Notes: a model not told the origin generated them from the letters alone. Positions 1-8,964 are shown, numbered from the stretch's first letter. The stretch: 16,015 nt of DNA from Pseudomonadota bacterium (GCA_003242645.1 QGVC01000042.1:1-16015); one strand, 5' to 3'. Program-made: numbers and translations.

Positions 1-2
1 AG

Positions 3-665
3 AAACGGGTCTTCGCCTCTTGTTTTGGAGAGATGATGCCCCCTCTCCCCGCCCCCGCACCCTTTGTGATGAACCCCAGAAGTCGCCGGCACGTTCTAAA
101 GATGCGGGCCAAGAACCGCCGGTCGTTCGCAGTGCTCATCGAATTGGCTGCTTGGCGGGAGAGGCTGGCCCAAACGCTGGATGTGCCGCGCTCGCGCATC
201 CTGCGGGACGAGGCGCTTTACGATATCGCCAACCAGGCGCCCACCGACACAGCGCAGCTTGGCGAGCTACGCACGTTGAGCGAAGGCTTCTCGCGGTCAG
301 CGCGGGCACGGGAGATCATCGAGGCCGTCAAGCGCGGCCTTGCGCGCAATCCGAAGACGCTGCCACAGATCCCCACCGGTCAAGCCCTACCGGCAGAAGC
401 AACGGCGCTGGTTGATCTCCTCCGTGTTCTGCTCAAGGCAGCGGCGGCTCGCAACCGGGTCGCAGCAAAGCTCATTGCAGATACAAGTGATCTCGAGCGC
501 ATCGCGGTGGCAGAGGACCCGGACGTCCCAGCTCTGCGCGGATGGCGGCGCGAGCTCTTCGGAGAGGACGCTCTCAGATTGAAGCGTGGTGAGGTGGCAT
601 TAACCGTTGCGAAAGGGGAGGTCGTCACGGTTCCCGTTTCTCGCGTACGGCAACCTGGCAATTAG
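3..665 (+). CDS. rnd: Ribonuclease D, C-terminal part (5' partial, possibly frameshifted near its visible start)
   Basis: This is the C-terminal region of RNase D, a 3'-5' exoribonuclease that trims tRNA and other structured RNA 3' ends in the cytoplasm. The DEDD nuclease domain must lie upstream of the window. From about base 123 the protein reads as the HRDC domain ('AAWRERLAQTLDVPRSRIL', 'DEALYDIANQAPTD', 'LRTLSEGFSRS'), followed by the alphaproteobacterial C-terminal helical domain with the conserved 'LRGWRRELFGEDALRLKRG'. The frame stays open to base 3, so the ATG at 33 is probably internal rather than a start. Bases 1-95 match the family poorly in one frame. The usual 'PEDAWRRLKMR' segment appears as 'NPRSRRHVLKMR', and one extra base near 78 plus one missing near 88 would restore 'NPEVAWHVLKMR'. 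That suggests sequence error or decay at this edge. The family call is firm; whether the gene is intact cannot be judged. Confidence 0.82.
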   Translation, partial: KRVFASCFGEMMPPLPAPAPFVMNPRSRRHVLKMRAKNRRSFAVLIELAAWRERLAQTLDVPRSRILRDEALYDIANQAPTDTAQLGELRTLSEGFSRSARAREIIEAVKRGLARNPKTLPQIPTGQALPAEATALVDLLRVLLKAAAARNRVAAKLIADTSDLERIAVAEDPDVPALRGWRRELFGEDALRLKRGEVALTVAKGEVVTVPVSRVRQPGN

Positions 666-690
666 CTCATCTCATTAAGCATGCCCGCAC

Positions 691-716
691 GGCGAGCTCC
701 GTGCACGGTGCTCGCC
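691..716. terminator. Near-perfect 26-nt inverted repeat after rnd, possible terminator
   Basis: Arms GGCGAGC (691-697) and GCTCGCC (710-716) enclose an inner CCG/CGG stem with loop TGCA, interrupted only by a T/T mismatch. As RNA it folds into a stem of about 10 base pairs, starting 25 bases after the rnd stop. There is no following U-run, so it is either a U-less intrinsic terminator or a protein-binding dyad ahead of the dehydratase-like operon. The rest of 666-845 shows nothing recognisable beyond the ribosome binding site of the next gene. Confidence 0.5.
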
Positions 717-845
717 TACCAGACTTGCCATCTGGCCCTGGAATATGTTGTGCTCAAACGCCACGATCTGAGGCTCGATTTCGGGAACCAATCGGCCTGC
801 TGAGGGTTGCTGGTCTCGTCGGGATCTCCGGACGGAGCGTAGCGC

Positions 846-2375
846 ATGGCCACTCTGCTGCAGCAGCAACACTATCGCGCTTACCAGCCGCGTCCCCTCA
901 CGAAATCAGAAATCAAAGACGTCGAGATCCTCTATGGGGGGCTTCATTGGCGCGCCGAGCACGTCATGAAGGCCGTGTTCGAGAACCTCGGCTACAAGGC
1001 GCGCCCACTGCCAACCGCAACGCGAGAGGATCTTTTGCTCGGTCGGGAGCTGGCCGACATTGGACAATGCTGCCCCACGAGCTTCACCACCGGCAATCTC
1101 GCGAACTTCCTGCGCAGGGAGGCGAAGCGGATTGGCGAGCAGGCCGTGGCCGACAAGTATGTGTACGTCACCGCTGGCTCATGTGGGGCGTGCCGCTTCG
1201 GCCAGTATCACCAAAGCTATGAGCTGGCGCTGCGGAACCTGGGCCTCGAGTCGTTCCGGCTGTTTCTGATCGATCAGAACAGGATGGACCAGGGCGCACT
1301 CAAGGGCGGCGGTCTTGAGATTAGCATCCCGCTGACGCTGGGCACGGTCTGGGCCATTCTGTGCACGGATGCTCTGCAGAGCCTGGAGTACAGAACGCGG
1401 CCTTATGAGCTCGAGCCAGGCAGCACCGATCGCGTCGTTCGCGAGAGCGTGGACTACCTTTATGAGGTTTTCCGCAAGCGGCCCGACAAAGGTAAGAAGT
1501 GGGGTCCGCTCGTCTGGCATTTGACGACCGACTATTTCACCAAAGCGCTCCGGGAGATTTACCGTAAGTTCGAGGCCATCGAGGTCGATCGGCTGCGGGT
1601 GAAGCCCGTAGTGAAGATCACCGGCGAGTTTTATCTGCAGACGGTGGAGGGCGATCCCAACTACAACATCCACCGCTGGCTCGAATCCGAAGGCGCGGAG
1701 GTTTATCCGGCCCCCATTGTCGTGTGGCTCGACTATTGGATCCGCTTCTATGTGCAGGAGCTGGAGGACCGGATGGGCACCGATCGGACCGCGCAAGCGA
1801 AAATCTGGGCGCTGAAGAGTCTGCAGAAGCTATTCCGCGCAACCTACAACAGGATGCGCAAGGCCCTGGGCAATATTCCCCACGAGATACCGGACCAATA
1901 CGAGCTGCGGCGGCTCGCGGCACCCTATTTCCACCACCGCCTCTCCGGCGGCGAGGGCGACATGCTGATCGGCAAGGCGCTGTGGGCGCACCTGCACAAG
2001 AAGGCGCATATGATCTGCGAGCTGTCGCCCTATTCCTGCATGCCGAACACCATGAGCGTCGGTGCCATGGCGGGCGTGCTTGGCCAGCATCCGGATCTGC
2101 TCTACGCGCCCATCGAGGTCAAAGGCGATGCCGAGGTGCACGCACTCTCCCGCTGCCAGATGATCCTCACCGAGGCCAAGAAGCGCGCCGTCCGCGAGTA
2201 CGTGAAGGTGATGGAGAAGACCGGGCTCGACCCGGAAGCCGTGCGCAAAGTGCTCGACGCCAATCCGGAAATGCGCAAGGCCACGTACCGCGTGCCCCAT
2301 ATGGGCGTTGCCGGTATGGCCGCCAACACGATGCTCCACGTTGCCGATCGCTTCTACGCGAGGCAAGCCGCATGA
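846..2375 (+). CDS. 2-hydroxyacyl-CoA dehydratase-like (HgdB/COG3581 family) iron-sulfur protein
   Basis: A 509-residue protein resembling the HgdB-like/COG3581 subunits, which are usually linked to BadF-type ATPases and DUF2229 proteins. Family members are Fe-S proteins that receive a low-potential electron from an ATP-driven activator. The substrate of this branch is not established. Candidate cluster ligands come as conserved-looking groups: C75-C76 in 'IGQCCPTSF', C113 and C116 in 'GSCGACRFG', and C391 and C398 in 'ICELSPYSCMPNTM'. There is no signal peptide or membrane segment, so it should be cytoplasmic. The ATG at 846 is supported by GGAG at 834-837, eight bases upstream. Its stop overlaps the start of the ATPase gene (ATGA), so translation is coupled. 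The family assignment is good; a substrate cannot be inferred from this gene alone. Confidence 0.82.
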   Translation: MATLLQQQHYRAYQPRPLTKSEIKDVEILYGGLHWRAEHVMKAVFENLGYKARPLPTATREDLLLGRELADIGQCCPTSFTTGNLANFLRREAKRIGEQAVADKYVYVTAGSCGACRFGQYHQSYELALRNLGLESFRLFLIDQNRMDQGALKGGGLEISIPLTLGTVWAILCTDALQSLEYRTRPYELEPGSTDRVVRESVDYLYEVFRKRPDKGKKWGPLVWHLTTDYFTKALREIYRKFEAIEVDRLRVKPVVKITGEFYLQTVEGDPNYNIHRWLESEGAEVYPAPIVVWLDYWIRFYVQELEDRMGTDRTAQAKIWALKSLQKLFRATYNRMRKALGNIPHEIPDQYELRRLAAPYFHHRLSGGEGDMLIGKALWAHLHKKAHMICELSPYSCMPNTMSVGAMAGVLGQHPDLLYAPIEVKGDAEVHALSRCQMILTEAKKRAVREYVKVMEKTGLDPEAVRKVLDANPEMRKATYRVPHMGVAGMAANTMLHVADRFYARQAA

Positions 2376-4531
2376 AAACGGTGGGCATGGACGTCGGCTC
2401 GACAACCATCAAAGCGGTGGTTGTCGAAGATGGCCAAGTGATTTGGCGCGATTACCAGCGCCACAACACCAAGCAGGCAGAGAAGGCAATCGAGTTCTTG
2501 ACGCGCATGGAGCAGGAGCTCGGTCTGGCACCGGACAAGGATCGCATCTTCTTTACGGGCTCCGGTGCCGGACTAATCGCGCCGCTCGTCGGCGGCAAGC
2601 TCGTCCAAGAAGTCGTTGCTGTGGCGGCAGCCGTCGAGAAATTGCACCCCGAAGTCCGCTTCGTCTCCGAAATCGGAGGCGAGGACATGAAGACGATCTT
2701 TTTCACGGAAACGGCCTCGGGGAAAACCAAGCAGGTTTACATGCAGTCCGCCTGCAGCGGCGGAACGGGCACCTTCATCGAAAAGACGGCACGCAAGCTG
2801 CGCATCCCGTCTGAACAGCTGTGCAACATGCCCTACGACGGGATGAGCTTGCACAAGGTGAGCTCCAAATGCGGGATTTTCGCCGAGGCGGATGCCAATA
2901 CGTTGCTCAAGAGCGGCGTGCCGGTCGAAGAGATTATCGCCAGCTTATTCGAGGCAGTCGTCTACCAGAACCTTGCGACACTGACGAAAGGCAATACGCC
3001 GTTGCCGCAAGTCCTGCTGCTCGGTGGGCCGAATATGTTCTTCAAGGGCCTGCAGCAGGCTTGGCGGCGTCACCTGACAAACCTCTGGCGCGACCGTAAT
3101 TGCGCGCTGCCGCCGGATGTCGATCCGGCAGATCTCATCCACGTGCCGGACGATGCGCTATACTATGCGGCGTTGGGGTGCATTGAGGTCGCCAACGGCG
3201 AGGCGGAAGGCGTAGGGCTCTATCAGGGTACCGAAAAGCTCCGCTGGTGGATCGAGGAAGGCCAGCATCAGGAAAAGGCGAAAAGCGGTGCCAAGGCCCT
3301 CATTCGCGAAAGCGACGACCTTGAAAGTATCAAGTCGGCGTTCACCGCCAGCCGCGGAAAAATTGAGCCTGCGAAGGCCTACGACGGGCCGGTGTTCATC
3401 GGCTGCGATTTCGGCAGCACGACAGCCAAAGCTGTCGTGATGAGCCCGGAAAAGGAGGTCCTGGCGAGCGTCTATGTGCAATCCAAAGGAAATCCGATCG
3501 AGGATGCGAAAGCGCTGTTCCGGGATATTCGCGAGAAAGCTCGCGGTCCGGTCCTTGGCCTGGCGCTAACGGGCTACGGAAAGGATTTGTTGAAGGATAT
3601 CATCGGAGCCGATATCGGCGTTGTCGAGACCGTTGCCCACGCCACTTCCGCCCTGCACGTCTTCCCGGATGCCGACGTGATTTGCGACGTTGGCGGCACC
3701 GACGTGAAAATCATGATCCTGCGGCAGGGCACGGTCGCGGATTTCCGGCTCAACTCACAATGCTCCTCCGGCAACGGTGCCTTCTTGCAGGGTGTTGCGG
3801 AGCGCTACGGCATTCCGCTCGAGGAATACGCGGATAAGGCATTCCAGGCCAAAGCGATGCCGAGCCTCGCGATGGGCTGCGGCGTCTTTTTGCAGTCGGA
3901 CATCGTCAATCAGCAGCGCAAAGGCTGGTCGGCCGAGGAGATCATGGCCTCGCTTGCCGCCGTGCTGCCGCTCAATGTCTGGATTTACGCTGGCCAGCTG
4001 CAGAACCTCCGCGCTGTCGGCCGCAAATTCGTGCTGCAGGGTGGGACGCACCGGAATATGGCGGTGGTGAAGGCGCAGATCGACTTCATCAAGTCGAAAG
4101 TGCCGGATGCCGAAATTTTCATTCACCCCTATTCGGGCGAGGCCGGTGCCATCGGCGCGGCTCTTTGCGCGATCGATGCGCACGTCGAAGGCAAGCCGAG
4201 CCGCTTCCGTGGTTTCGATTTCATCGAATCCCTCGAGTACCGCAGCACCACGAGCGAGCACACCGTCTGCCGTTGGTGTCCGGTGAACTGCAAGCGCGCC
4301 TTCATCGACGTGAAGCTCGAAGGCGCCAAGGGCCGGCCGTGGAGCAAGGTGCCGCTTGAAGAAGGGTGGGAGCGCGTCATCAGCGGCAACTCTTGCCCCA
4401 AGGGCCTGATGGAGGACGCCAACGAGATGCGGGCGGTGAAAGCCCAAATGGAGAAGCAGCGCCGTGAATTTCCCAATATTGGCGAAATGGTTCGCGAACA
4501 GGCCTTCCGACGTGCTTGGGCAGAAGCCTGA
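2372..4531 (+). CDS. Tandem BadF/BadG/BcrA/BcrD-type ATPase (dehydratase/reductase activator)
   Basis: A 719-residue protein with two ASKHA-fold activator domains in one chain. In the 2-hydroxyglutaryl-CoA dehydratase activator (HgdC), a homodimer binds one [4Fe-4S] cluster between subunits through two cysteines 39 residues apart, and ATP hydrolysis pushes an electron into the dehydratase. Domain 1 starts with the phosphate motif 'MDVGSTTIKAV' (residues 6-16) and has C128 ('SACSGGTGTF') and C167 ('SKCGIFAEAD'). Domain 2 repeats this with 'GCDFGSTTAKAV' (from 344), C464 ('SQCSSGNGAF') and C503 ('GCGVFLQSD'). Both pairs are exactly 39 apart, so the chain could act as a built-in dimer. The C-terminus adds C633-x2-C636-x3-C640 and C675 ('GNSCPKG'), a probable extra metal site. 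Start: ATG 2372 overlaps the previous stop. The frame is open further upstream, but that region lies inside the previous gene. Confidence 0.88.
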   Translation: MKTVGMDVGSTTIKAVVVEDGQVIWRDYQRHNTKQAEKAIEFLTRMEQELGLAPDKDRIFFTGSGAGLIAPLVGGKLVQEVVAVAAAVEKLHPEVRFVSEIGGEDMKTIFFTETASGKTKQVYMQSACSGGTGTFIEKTARKLRIPSEQLCNMPYDGMSLHKVSSKCGIFAEADANTLLKSGVPVEEIIASLFEAVVYQNLATLTKGNTPLPQVLLLGGPNMFFKGLQQAWRRHLTNLWRDRNCALPPDVDPADLIHVPDDALYYAALGCIEVANGEAEGVGLYQGTEKLRWWIEEGQHQEKAKSGAKALIRESDDLESIKSAFTASRGKIEPAKAYDGPVFIGCDFGSTTAKAVVMSPEKEVLASVYVQSKGNPIEDAKALFRDIREKARGPVLGLALTGYGKDLLKDIIGADIGVVETVAHATSALHVFPDADVICDVGGTDVKIMILRQGTVADFRLNSQCSSGNGAFLQGVAERYGIPLEEYADKAFQAKAMPSLAMGCGVFLQSDIVNQQRKGWSAEEIMASLAAVLPLNVWIYAGQLQNLRAVGRKFVLQGGTHRNMAVVKAQIDFIKSKVPDAEIFIHPYSGEAGAIGAALCAIDAHVEGKPSRFRGFDFIESLEYRSTTSEHTVCRWCPVNCKRAFIDVKLEGAKGRPWSKVPLEEGWERVISGNSCPKGLMEDANEMRAVKAQMEKQRREFPNIGEMVREQAFRRAWAEA

Positions 4532-5678
4532 GCGGGCCGAGCGCGCCAAGCTTCGGATCGGCATTCCAAAAGTTCTCAATATCTGGAGCACGCATCAATT
4601 CTGGCTCGGATTTTTCGAGAGCCTTGGCGTCGGCCGCGTGGTTTTCTCGTCGGACACCTCGGAGGAACAAGGCCGCGAATTCGGCAGCGGTCGCGGAACC
4701 GTCGACTGCTGTTATCCGGTCAAGTGCATTTCGGGCCATTACGGCGAGCTGATTTTCGGCCAGAAGCGCAAGATCAACATTCTCTTTTCGCCGATGATCT
4801 ATTCCATGCCCTCTTTTCTCAACGGGCATGTCGCCGACTCGCTCGCCTGTCCTCGCGTGATGGCCGCGCCGGAGAATATCAAGGCCGGCTTTCTCAAGGA
4901 AAAGGACGTCTTCGCCGAGCAGGGCATCCGGCACGTGGCGCCGCTCGTTTCGTTAGCGGATCCAATGCAGGTGCCGCGGCAGCTCTTCAAGGCGTTGGAC
5001 GGCGTCCTGCCGGGATTGACCTTCGATGAGGTTCGCGAGGCGGTCGATCGCGGATATAGGACGCTCGAGGCCTTCAATCGCGAAATGCGCGCCCGCAGCC
5101 GCCAGATTCTCGAATGGTGTGCGCGCGAAGGGCGGCCGTGTGTGATGGTCGTCGCGAGGCCCTATCACATGGATGCCGGCATCGGCCACGAAATCGAGGC
5201 CGACCTGCAAGCCTACGGTTATCCCATCCTGTGGACGCAGTATTTCCCGATCGACCAGGACCTGCTCAACTGGATGTTCGGCCCCGACATCCGCGAGGGA
5301 TACATCAAATCGCCCTTCGACATTTCGGATGTTTGGCCGTCGTCCTACAGCGCCAACACGAATGAAATCCTTTGGGGGGCGAAGGCTGCCGCGCGCGTTC
5401 CCTGGATCACCTGCGTCATCCGCCTTACCAGCTACGAATGCGGCATGGATCAGCCGACATTCACGCCCGTGCAGCAAATCGTTGAGCGCTCGGGAACGTT
5501 GTTCTTCTCGTTTCAAGAGCTGGATTCAACGAAGCCGGCGGGCTCGGTGAAGATACGGGTCGAGACGATCGCCCATTATCTGGAGCGAAACTCGCGAACA
5601 ATTATCGCTCGCAAGCTGGCGGCCATGCCAGACAAATGCCCCCTATTGGAACAACGAAAGGCGAATGCAAATCTGTGA
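4464..5678 (+). CDS. DUF2229/COG3580 acyl-CoA dehydratase activase-related protein
   Basis: A 404-residue protein resembling DUF2229 (CoA enzyme activase-related, COG3580), the third partner of this system. In many anaerobes it is fused to the ATPase domains in one very large polypeptide. The conserved part begins near residue 30 ('LRIGIPKVLNIW'). It includes a cysteine group C82, C83 and C88 ('DCCYPVKCISGHYGE') and later 'LACPRV', 'VARPYHMDAG' and 'TSYECGMDQPTF', consistent with Fe-S binding. The start is uncertain. GTG 4464 has GGAG at 4450-4453 and overlaps the ATPase gene by 68 bases; GTG 4512 would overlap by 20. Either way the three genes are translationally coupled and should be made in fixed ratio. 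The protein is soluble, without a signal peptide. The family is clear; its exact role and substrate are unknown. Confidence 0.82.
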   Translation: MNFPILAKWFANRPSDVLGQKPERAERAKLRIGIPKVLNIWSTHQFWLGFFESLGVGRVVFSSDTSEEQGREFGSGRGTVDCCYPVKCISGHYGELIFGQKRKINILFSPMIYSMPSFLNGHVADSLACPRVMAAPENIKAGFLKEKDVFAEQGIRHVAPLVSLADPMQVPRQLFKALDGVLPGLTFDEVREAVDRGYRTLEAFNREMRARSRQILEWCAREGRPCVMVVARPYHMDAGIGHEIEADLQAYGYPILWTQYFPIDQDLLNWMFGPDIREGYIKSPFDISDVWPSSYSANTNEILWGAKAAARVPWITCVIRLTSYECGMDQPTFTPVQQIVERSGTLFFSFQELDSTKPAGSVKIRVETIAHYLERNSRTIIARKLAAMPDKCPLLEQRKANANL

Positions 5679-5701
5679 TCTATTCACGTGTCCGCCTTTC
5701 G
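5655..5701. terminator. Nested inverted repeat at the end of the dehydratase-like operon
   Basis: CGAAAGGCG (5655-5663) pairs with CGCCTTTCG (5693-5701) over 9 bp. Inside the 29-base loop GTGA (5675-5678, containing the stop codon) can pair with TCAC five bases later. It lies between two converging genes, the + operon ending at 5678 and the - operon ending at 5709, and being symmetric it could act in both directions. A U-run is lacking, so this is a moderate call. Confidence 0.4.
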
Positions 5702-5708
5702 TGTCTCG

Positions 5709-5957
5709 TCAATACGTCAATGCCGCTTTGATCGCCTGTAATTCCTGGCGCGGATCTGAATAGGCTTCATACGAGTGCACAGTGCGGGCGTACCAATAGC
5801 GGCTGTTGCTGACATCGCCCTCGATCTTGTGCAGCACGGCGTGGATCCAGCAGGCGTCGGAATCGTCCTCATAAGCCTGCACGATCCTGTGCGCCGCATC
5901 CCAATCACCCGCGAGCGCAAGGTCCACGGCGCGGATCAGCTCTTTGCGGTCTGCCAT
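5709..5957 (-). CDS. Conserved small protein of unknown function
   Basis: An 82-residue acidic, aromatic-rich soluble protein with the motifs '[14 protein letters not shown]', '[13 protein letters not shown]' and '[10 protein letters not shown]'. I recognise this pattern as a widespread uncharacterised bacterial family of about this length; no biochemical role is known to me. It should be mostly helical. ATG 5957 was chosen because AAGGA lies eight to nine bases upstream; an ATG nine bases earlier is the alternative. The start lies inside the end of queC (22-base overlap), so it is probably translated by coupling as the last gene of a three-gene unit. No catalytic residues can be named. Confidence 0.75.
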   Translation of the reverse strand: MADRKELIRAVDLALAGDWDAAHRIVQAYEDDSDACWIHAVLHKIEGDVSNSRYWYARTVHSYEAYSDPRQELQAIKAALTY

Positions 5958-6631
5958 TGATCCCATCCTTTCCGGCGCAGCTCGCACGCGGGGCACGAGC
6001 CGCACCCATAGCCCCACGCGTGGCGCTGACTCCGGTCGCCAAGATAGCAGGTGTGAGTCTCTTCGACGATGAGCTCAACGAGACGGTCGCCGCCCAGTTC
6101 GTGTGCCAACGCCCACGTGCCGGCCTTGTCGATCCACATGAGCGGCGTCGCGATCTCCACCGTCCAGTCAAGCCCAAGTGAGAGCGCGCGGGCGAGGGTC
6201 TGCAGCGTCTCGTTACGACAATCCGGATAGCCGGAATAATCCGTTTCGCACATCCCACCCACAAGCACGGGGATGCGCCGGCGATAGCCCAGGGCGGCAG
6301 CGTAGGTGAAAAACACTAAGTTGCGGCCCGGGACGAAGGTGGACGGCAACCCGGCCGCAGTCATCTCGATCGCGGCCTCGCGGGTCAATGCCGTTTCACT
6401 GATGGCGCCGAACTCGGCCAGATCGAGCACGTGATCCTCGCCCAGCCGCTGAGCCCAACCAGGAAAGCCGGAGCGAAGGCCCTCCAGCACCCTCCGACGG
6501 GCGATCAACTCAACCTCGTGACGCTGGCCGTAAGCGAATCCGATGGTCTCAACGTGATCGTAGCGGGAGAGGGCCCACGCGAGACACGTCGTCGAATCCT
6601 GCCCCCCGGAGAACAGGACCAGCGCCCGCAT
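5936..6631 (-). CDS. queC: 7-cyano-7-deazaguanine synthase QueC
   Basis: A 231-residue enzyme, the usual length for QueC. It converts 7-carboxy-7-deazaguanine plus ammonia and ATP to preQ0, the precursor of queuosine in tRNA. The PP-loop is 'SGGQDST' at residues 8-14, followed by '[12 protein letters not shown]', 'FVPGRN' and 'SGYPDCRNE', all typical of the family. The structural zinc site is complete at the C-terminus: C195, C210, C213 and C216 ('[10 protein letters not shown]'). The start ATG is six bases after the stop of the GFA gene, and an AGGA ribosome site overlaps that stop, so the two are one operon. queD and queE, frequent partners, are not in the window. A preQ0 role in DNA modification is possible in principle, but no dpd genes are nearby. 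Confidence 0.95.
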   Translation of the reverse strand: MRALVLFSGGQDSTTCLAWALSRYDHVETIGFAYGQRHEVELIARRRVLEGLRSGFPGWAQRLGEDHVLDLAEFGAISETALTREAAIEMTAAGLPSTFVPGRNLVFFTYAAALGYRRRIPVLVGGMCETDYSGYPDCRNETLQTLARALSLGLDWTVEIATPLMWIDKAGTWALAHELGGDRLVELIVEETHTCYLGDRSQRHAWGYGCGSCPACELRRKGWDQWQTAKS

Positions 6632-6635
6632 TGTC

Positions 6636-7004
6636 CTACAAGCTCCGGCCGTCGAACGGCGTCAGCTTCAGGCTGGCAAGGTCGATCCCGTCGAGGCAGC
6701 GAACGTTGATGGCAATTCCTTCTTTGCCGTCCTCGCCTTTACCGCGGGCGAAGGAGGAAACGCCGCAGGTCGAGCAGAAAAGGTGATGAATTCTCCGCTT
6801 ATTGAACTGGTAATCCGTGAGATCGTCCTCGCCAGAGAGGAGCTTGAACGCCGACGGCTCGACATAAGTCCAAAAGGCGCCGCGCTTCTGGCAGATGGAG
6901 CAGTTGCAGTCGAGCACGGGCTCAAGCGCCGTCGTCACCTCGTAGCGGACCTTTCCGCAGTGGCAGCCGCCCGTGTAGGTCCTGGCCTCGCGTCCTTCGC
7001 TCAT
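6636..7004 (-). CDS. GFA / CENP-V family zinc protein
   Basis: A 122-residue protein of the glutathione-dependent formaldehyde-activating (GFA, Mss4-like) fold. Seven cysteines sit in the expected places: C14 and C16 ('GGCHCGKV'), C33, C35 and C38 ('[11 protein letters not shown]'), and C77 and C80 ('FCSTCG'), giving two zinc sites. Family members range from S-(hydroxymethyl)glutathione synthase to proteins of unknown function, so a formaldehyde role should not be assumed. ATG 7004 is chosen over an upstream in-frame ATG because AGGAG lies eight bases before it and the family motif begins at residue 12. It is the first gene of a - strand operon with queC and the small downstream gene. Confidence 0.88.
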   Translation of the reverse strand: MSEGREARTYTGGCHCGKVRYEVTTALEPVLDCNCSICQKRGAFWTYVEPSAFKLLSGEDDLTDYQFNKRRIHHLFCSTCGVSSFARGKGEDGKEGIAINVRCLDGIDLASLKLTPFDGRSL

Positions 7005-7019
7005 GGCGCTTGCTCCTGA

Positions 7020-8438
<1,419 letters not shown>

Positions 8439-8533
8439 GGTTCGTTTTTTTTGGGCGGCACACGGAACATCACTTTACCCGCTCTTAACGCCGACGGGTC
8501 TAGAACGCGAGCGTTGCAATTGAGCACGTCTCG

Positions 8534-8908
8534 ATGGTTCTGCGTCGGACATCTCCGGATCGAGGGATGAGGAGGATACGGCAGCATCTTCTGGTACTGC
8601 TTGGCTGCCTACTGATTTCAGCCTACTTCATCCACCACACGATCACGGGCAAGCACGGCCTCGAGGCACGGTCTCAGCTCCAAGAGCGTTCCCGCGCTCT
8701 GGACCGGGAGATCGCTGCCCTCGAGGCCGTCGCGGCCGAGCTGCTTCGCGACGTTCTTCTGCTTCGGCCTGATCCACCGCATCCCGATATGGTCGAAGAG
8801 ATCGCCATCGGTGTTCTCGGGATGGCGCGGCCCGGTGACCGGATCGTTCTGATTGGTCAAAGCGTTGGTCGAGAAGCTGGGTCTACAACTCTGGACGCGG
8901 CGCCGTAG
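8534..8908 (+). CDS. ftsB: FtsB/DivIC-family septum formation initiator
   Basis: A 124-residue bitopic membrane protein. A short basic N-terminus is followed by one membrane segment near residues 17-33 ('HLLVLLGCLLISAYFIHHT'), then a heptad-rich coiled coil around residues 45-75 ('LQERSRALDREIAALEAV'). After it comes 'LLRPDPPHPDMVEEIA' and 'VLGMARPGDRIVLI', the typical end of the alphaproteobacterial family. FtsB-type proteins link FtsL and FtsQ in the divisome in the inner membrane. The position between eno and pdhA is the usual one in this group, which supports the call. No strong ribosome site is visible; ATG 8567 is an alternative start but leaves fewer basic residues before the helix. 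Sequence similarity in this family is low, so the identification rests on architecture and context. Confidence 0.8.
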   Translation: MVLRRTSPDRGMRRIRQHLLVLLGCLLISAYFIHHTITGKHGLEARSQLQERSRALDREIAALEAVAAELLRDVLLLRPDPPHPDMVEEIAIGVLGMARPGDRIVLIGQSVGREAGSTTLDAAP

Positions 8909-8964
8909 GGCTTCCCAGGCGGGCCAACATCTGGCAAAGCCAGGTGTGCTCGTGTAGGTTTGGC

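Noticed and set aside
1724..2371. Upstream extension of the ATPase gene frame inside the HgdB-like gene
   Set aside because: The extension has no similarity to the ATPase family, while ATG 2372 overlaps the previous stop and begins directly with the phosphate-binding domain.
3755..4591. Long open frame on the - strand (278 codons) inside the ATPase and DUF2229 genes
   Set aside because: It lies opposite well-conserved coding sequence and its translation resembles no family I know. Long antisense frames are expected in GC-rich DNA.
6636..7004. Assigning the GFA gene as a formaldehyde-detoxifying enzyme linked to methylotrophy
   Set aside because: The family is functionally mixed and no formaldehyde or C1 genes are adjacent; only the zinc fold is supported.
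8445..8452. Run of eight T just after the eno stop, as an intrinsic terminator
   Set aside because: No stable hairpin ends directly before the run. The nearest stem (GCCG/CGGC) is four base pairs and about ten bases away.
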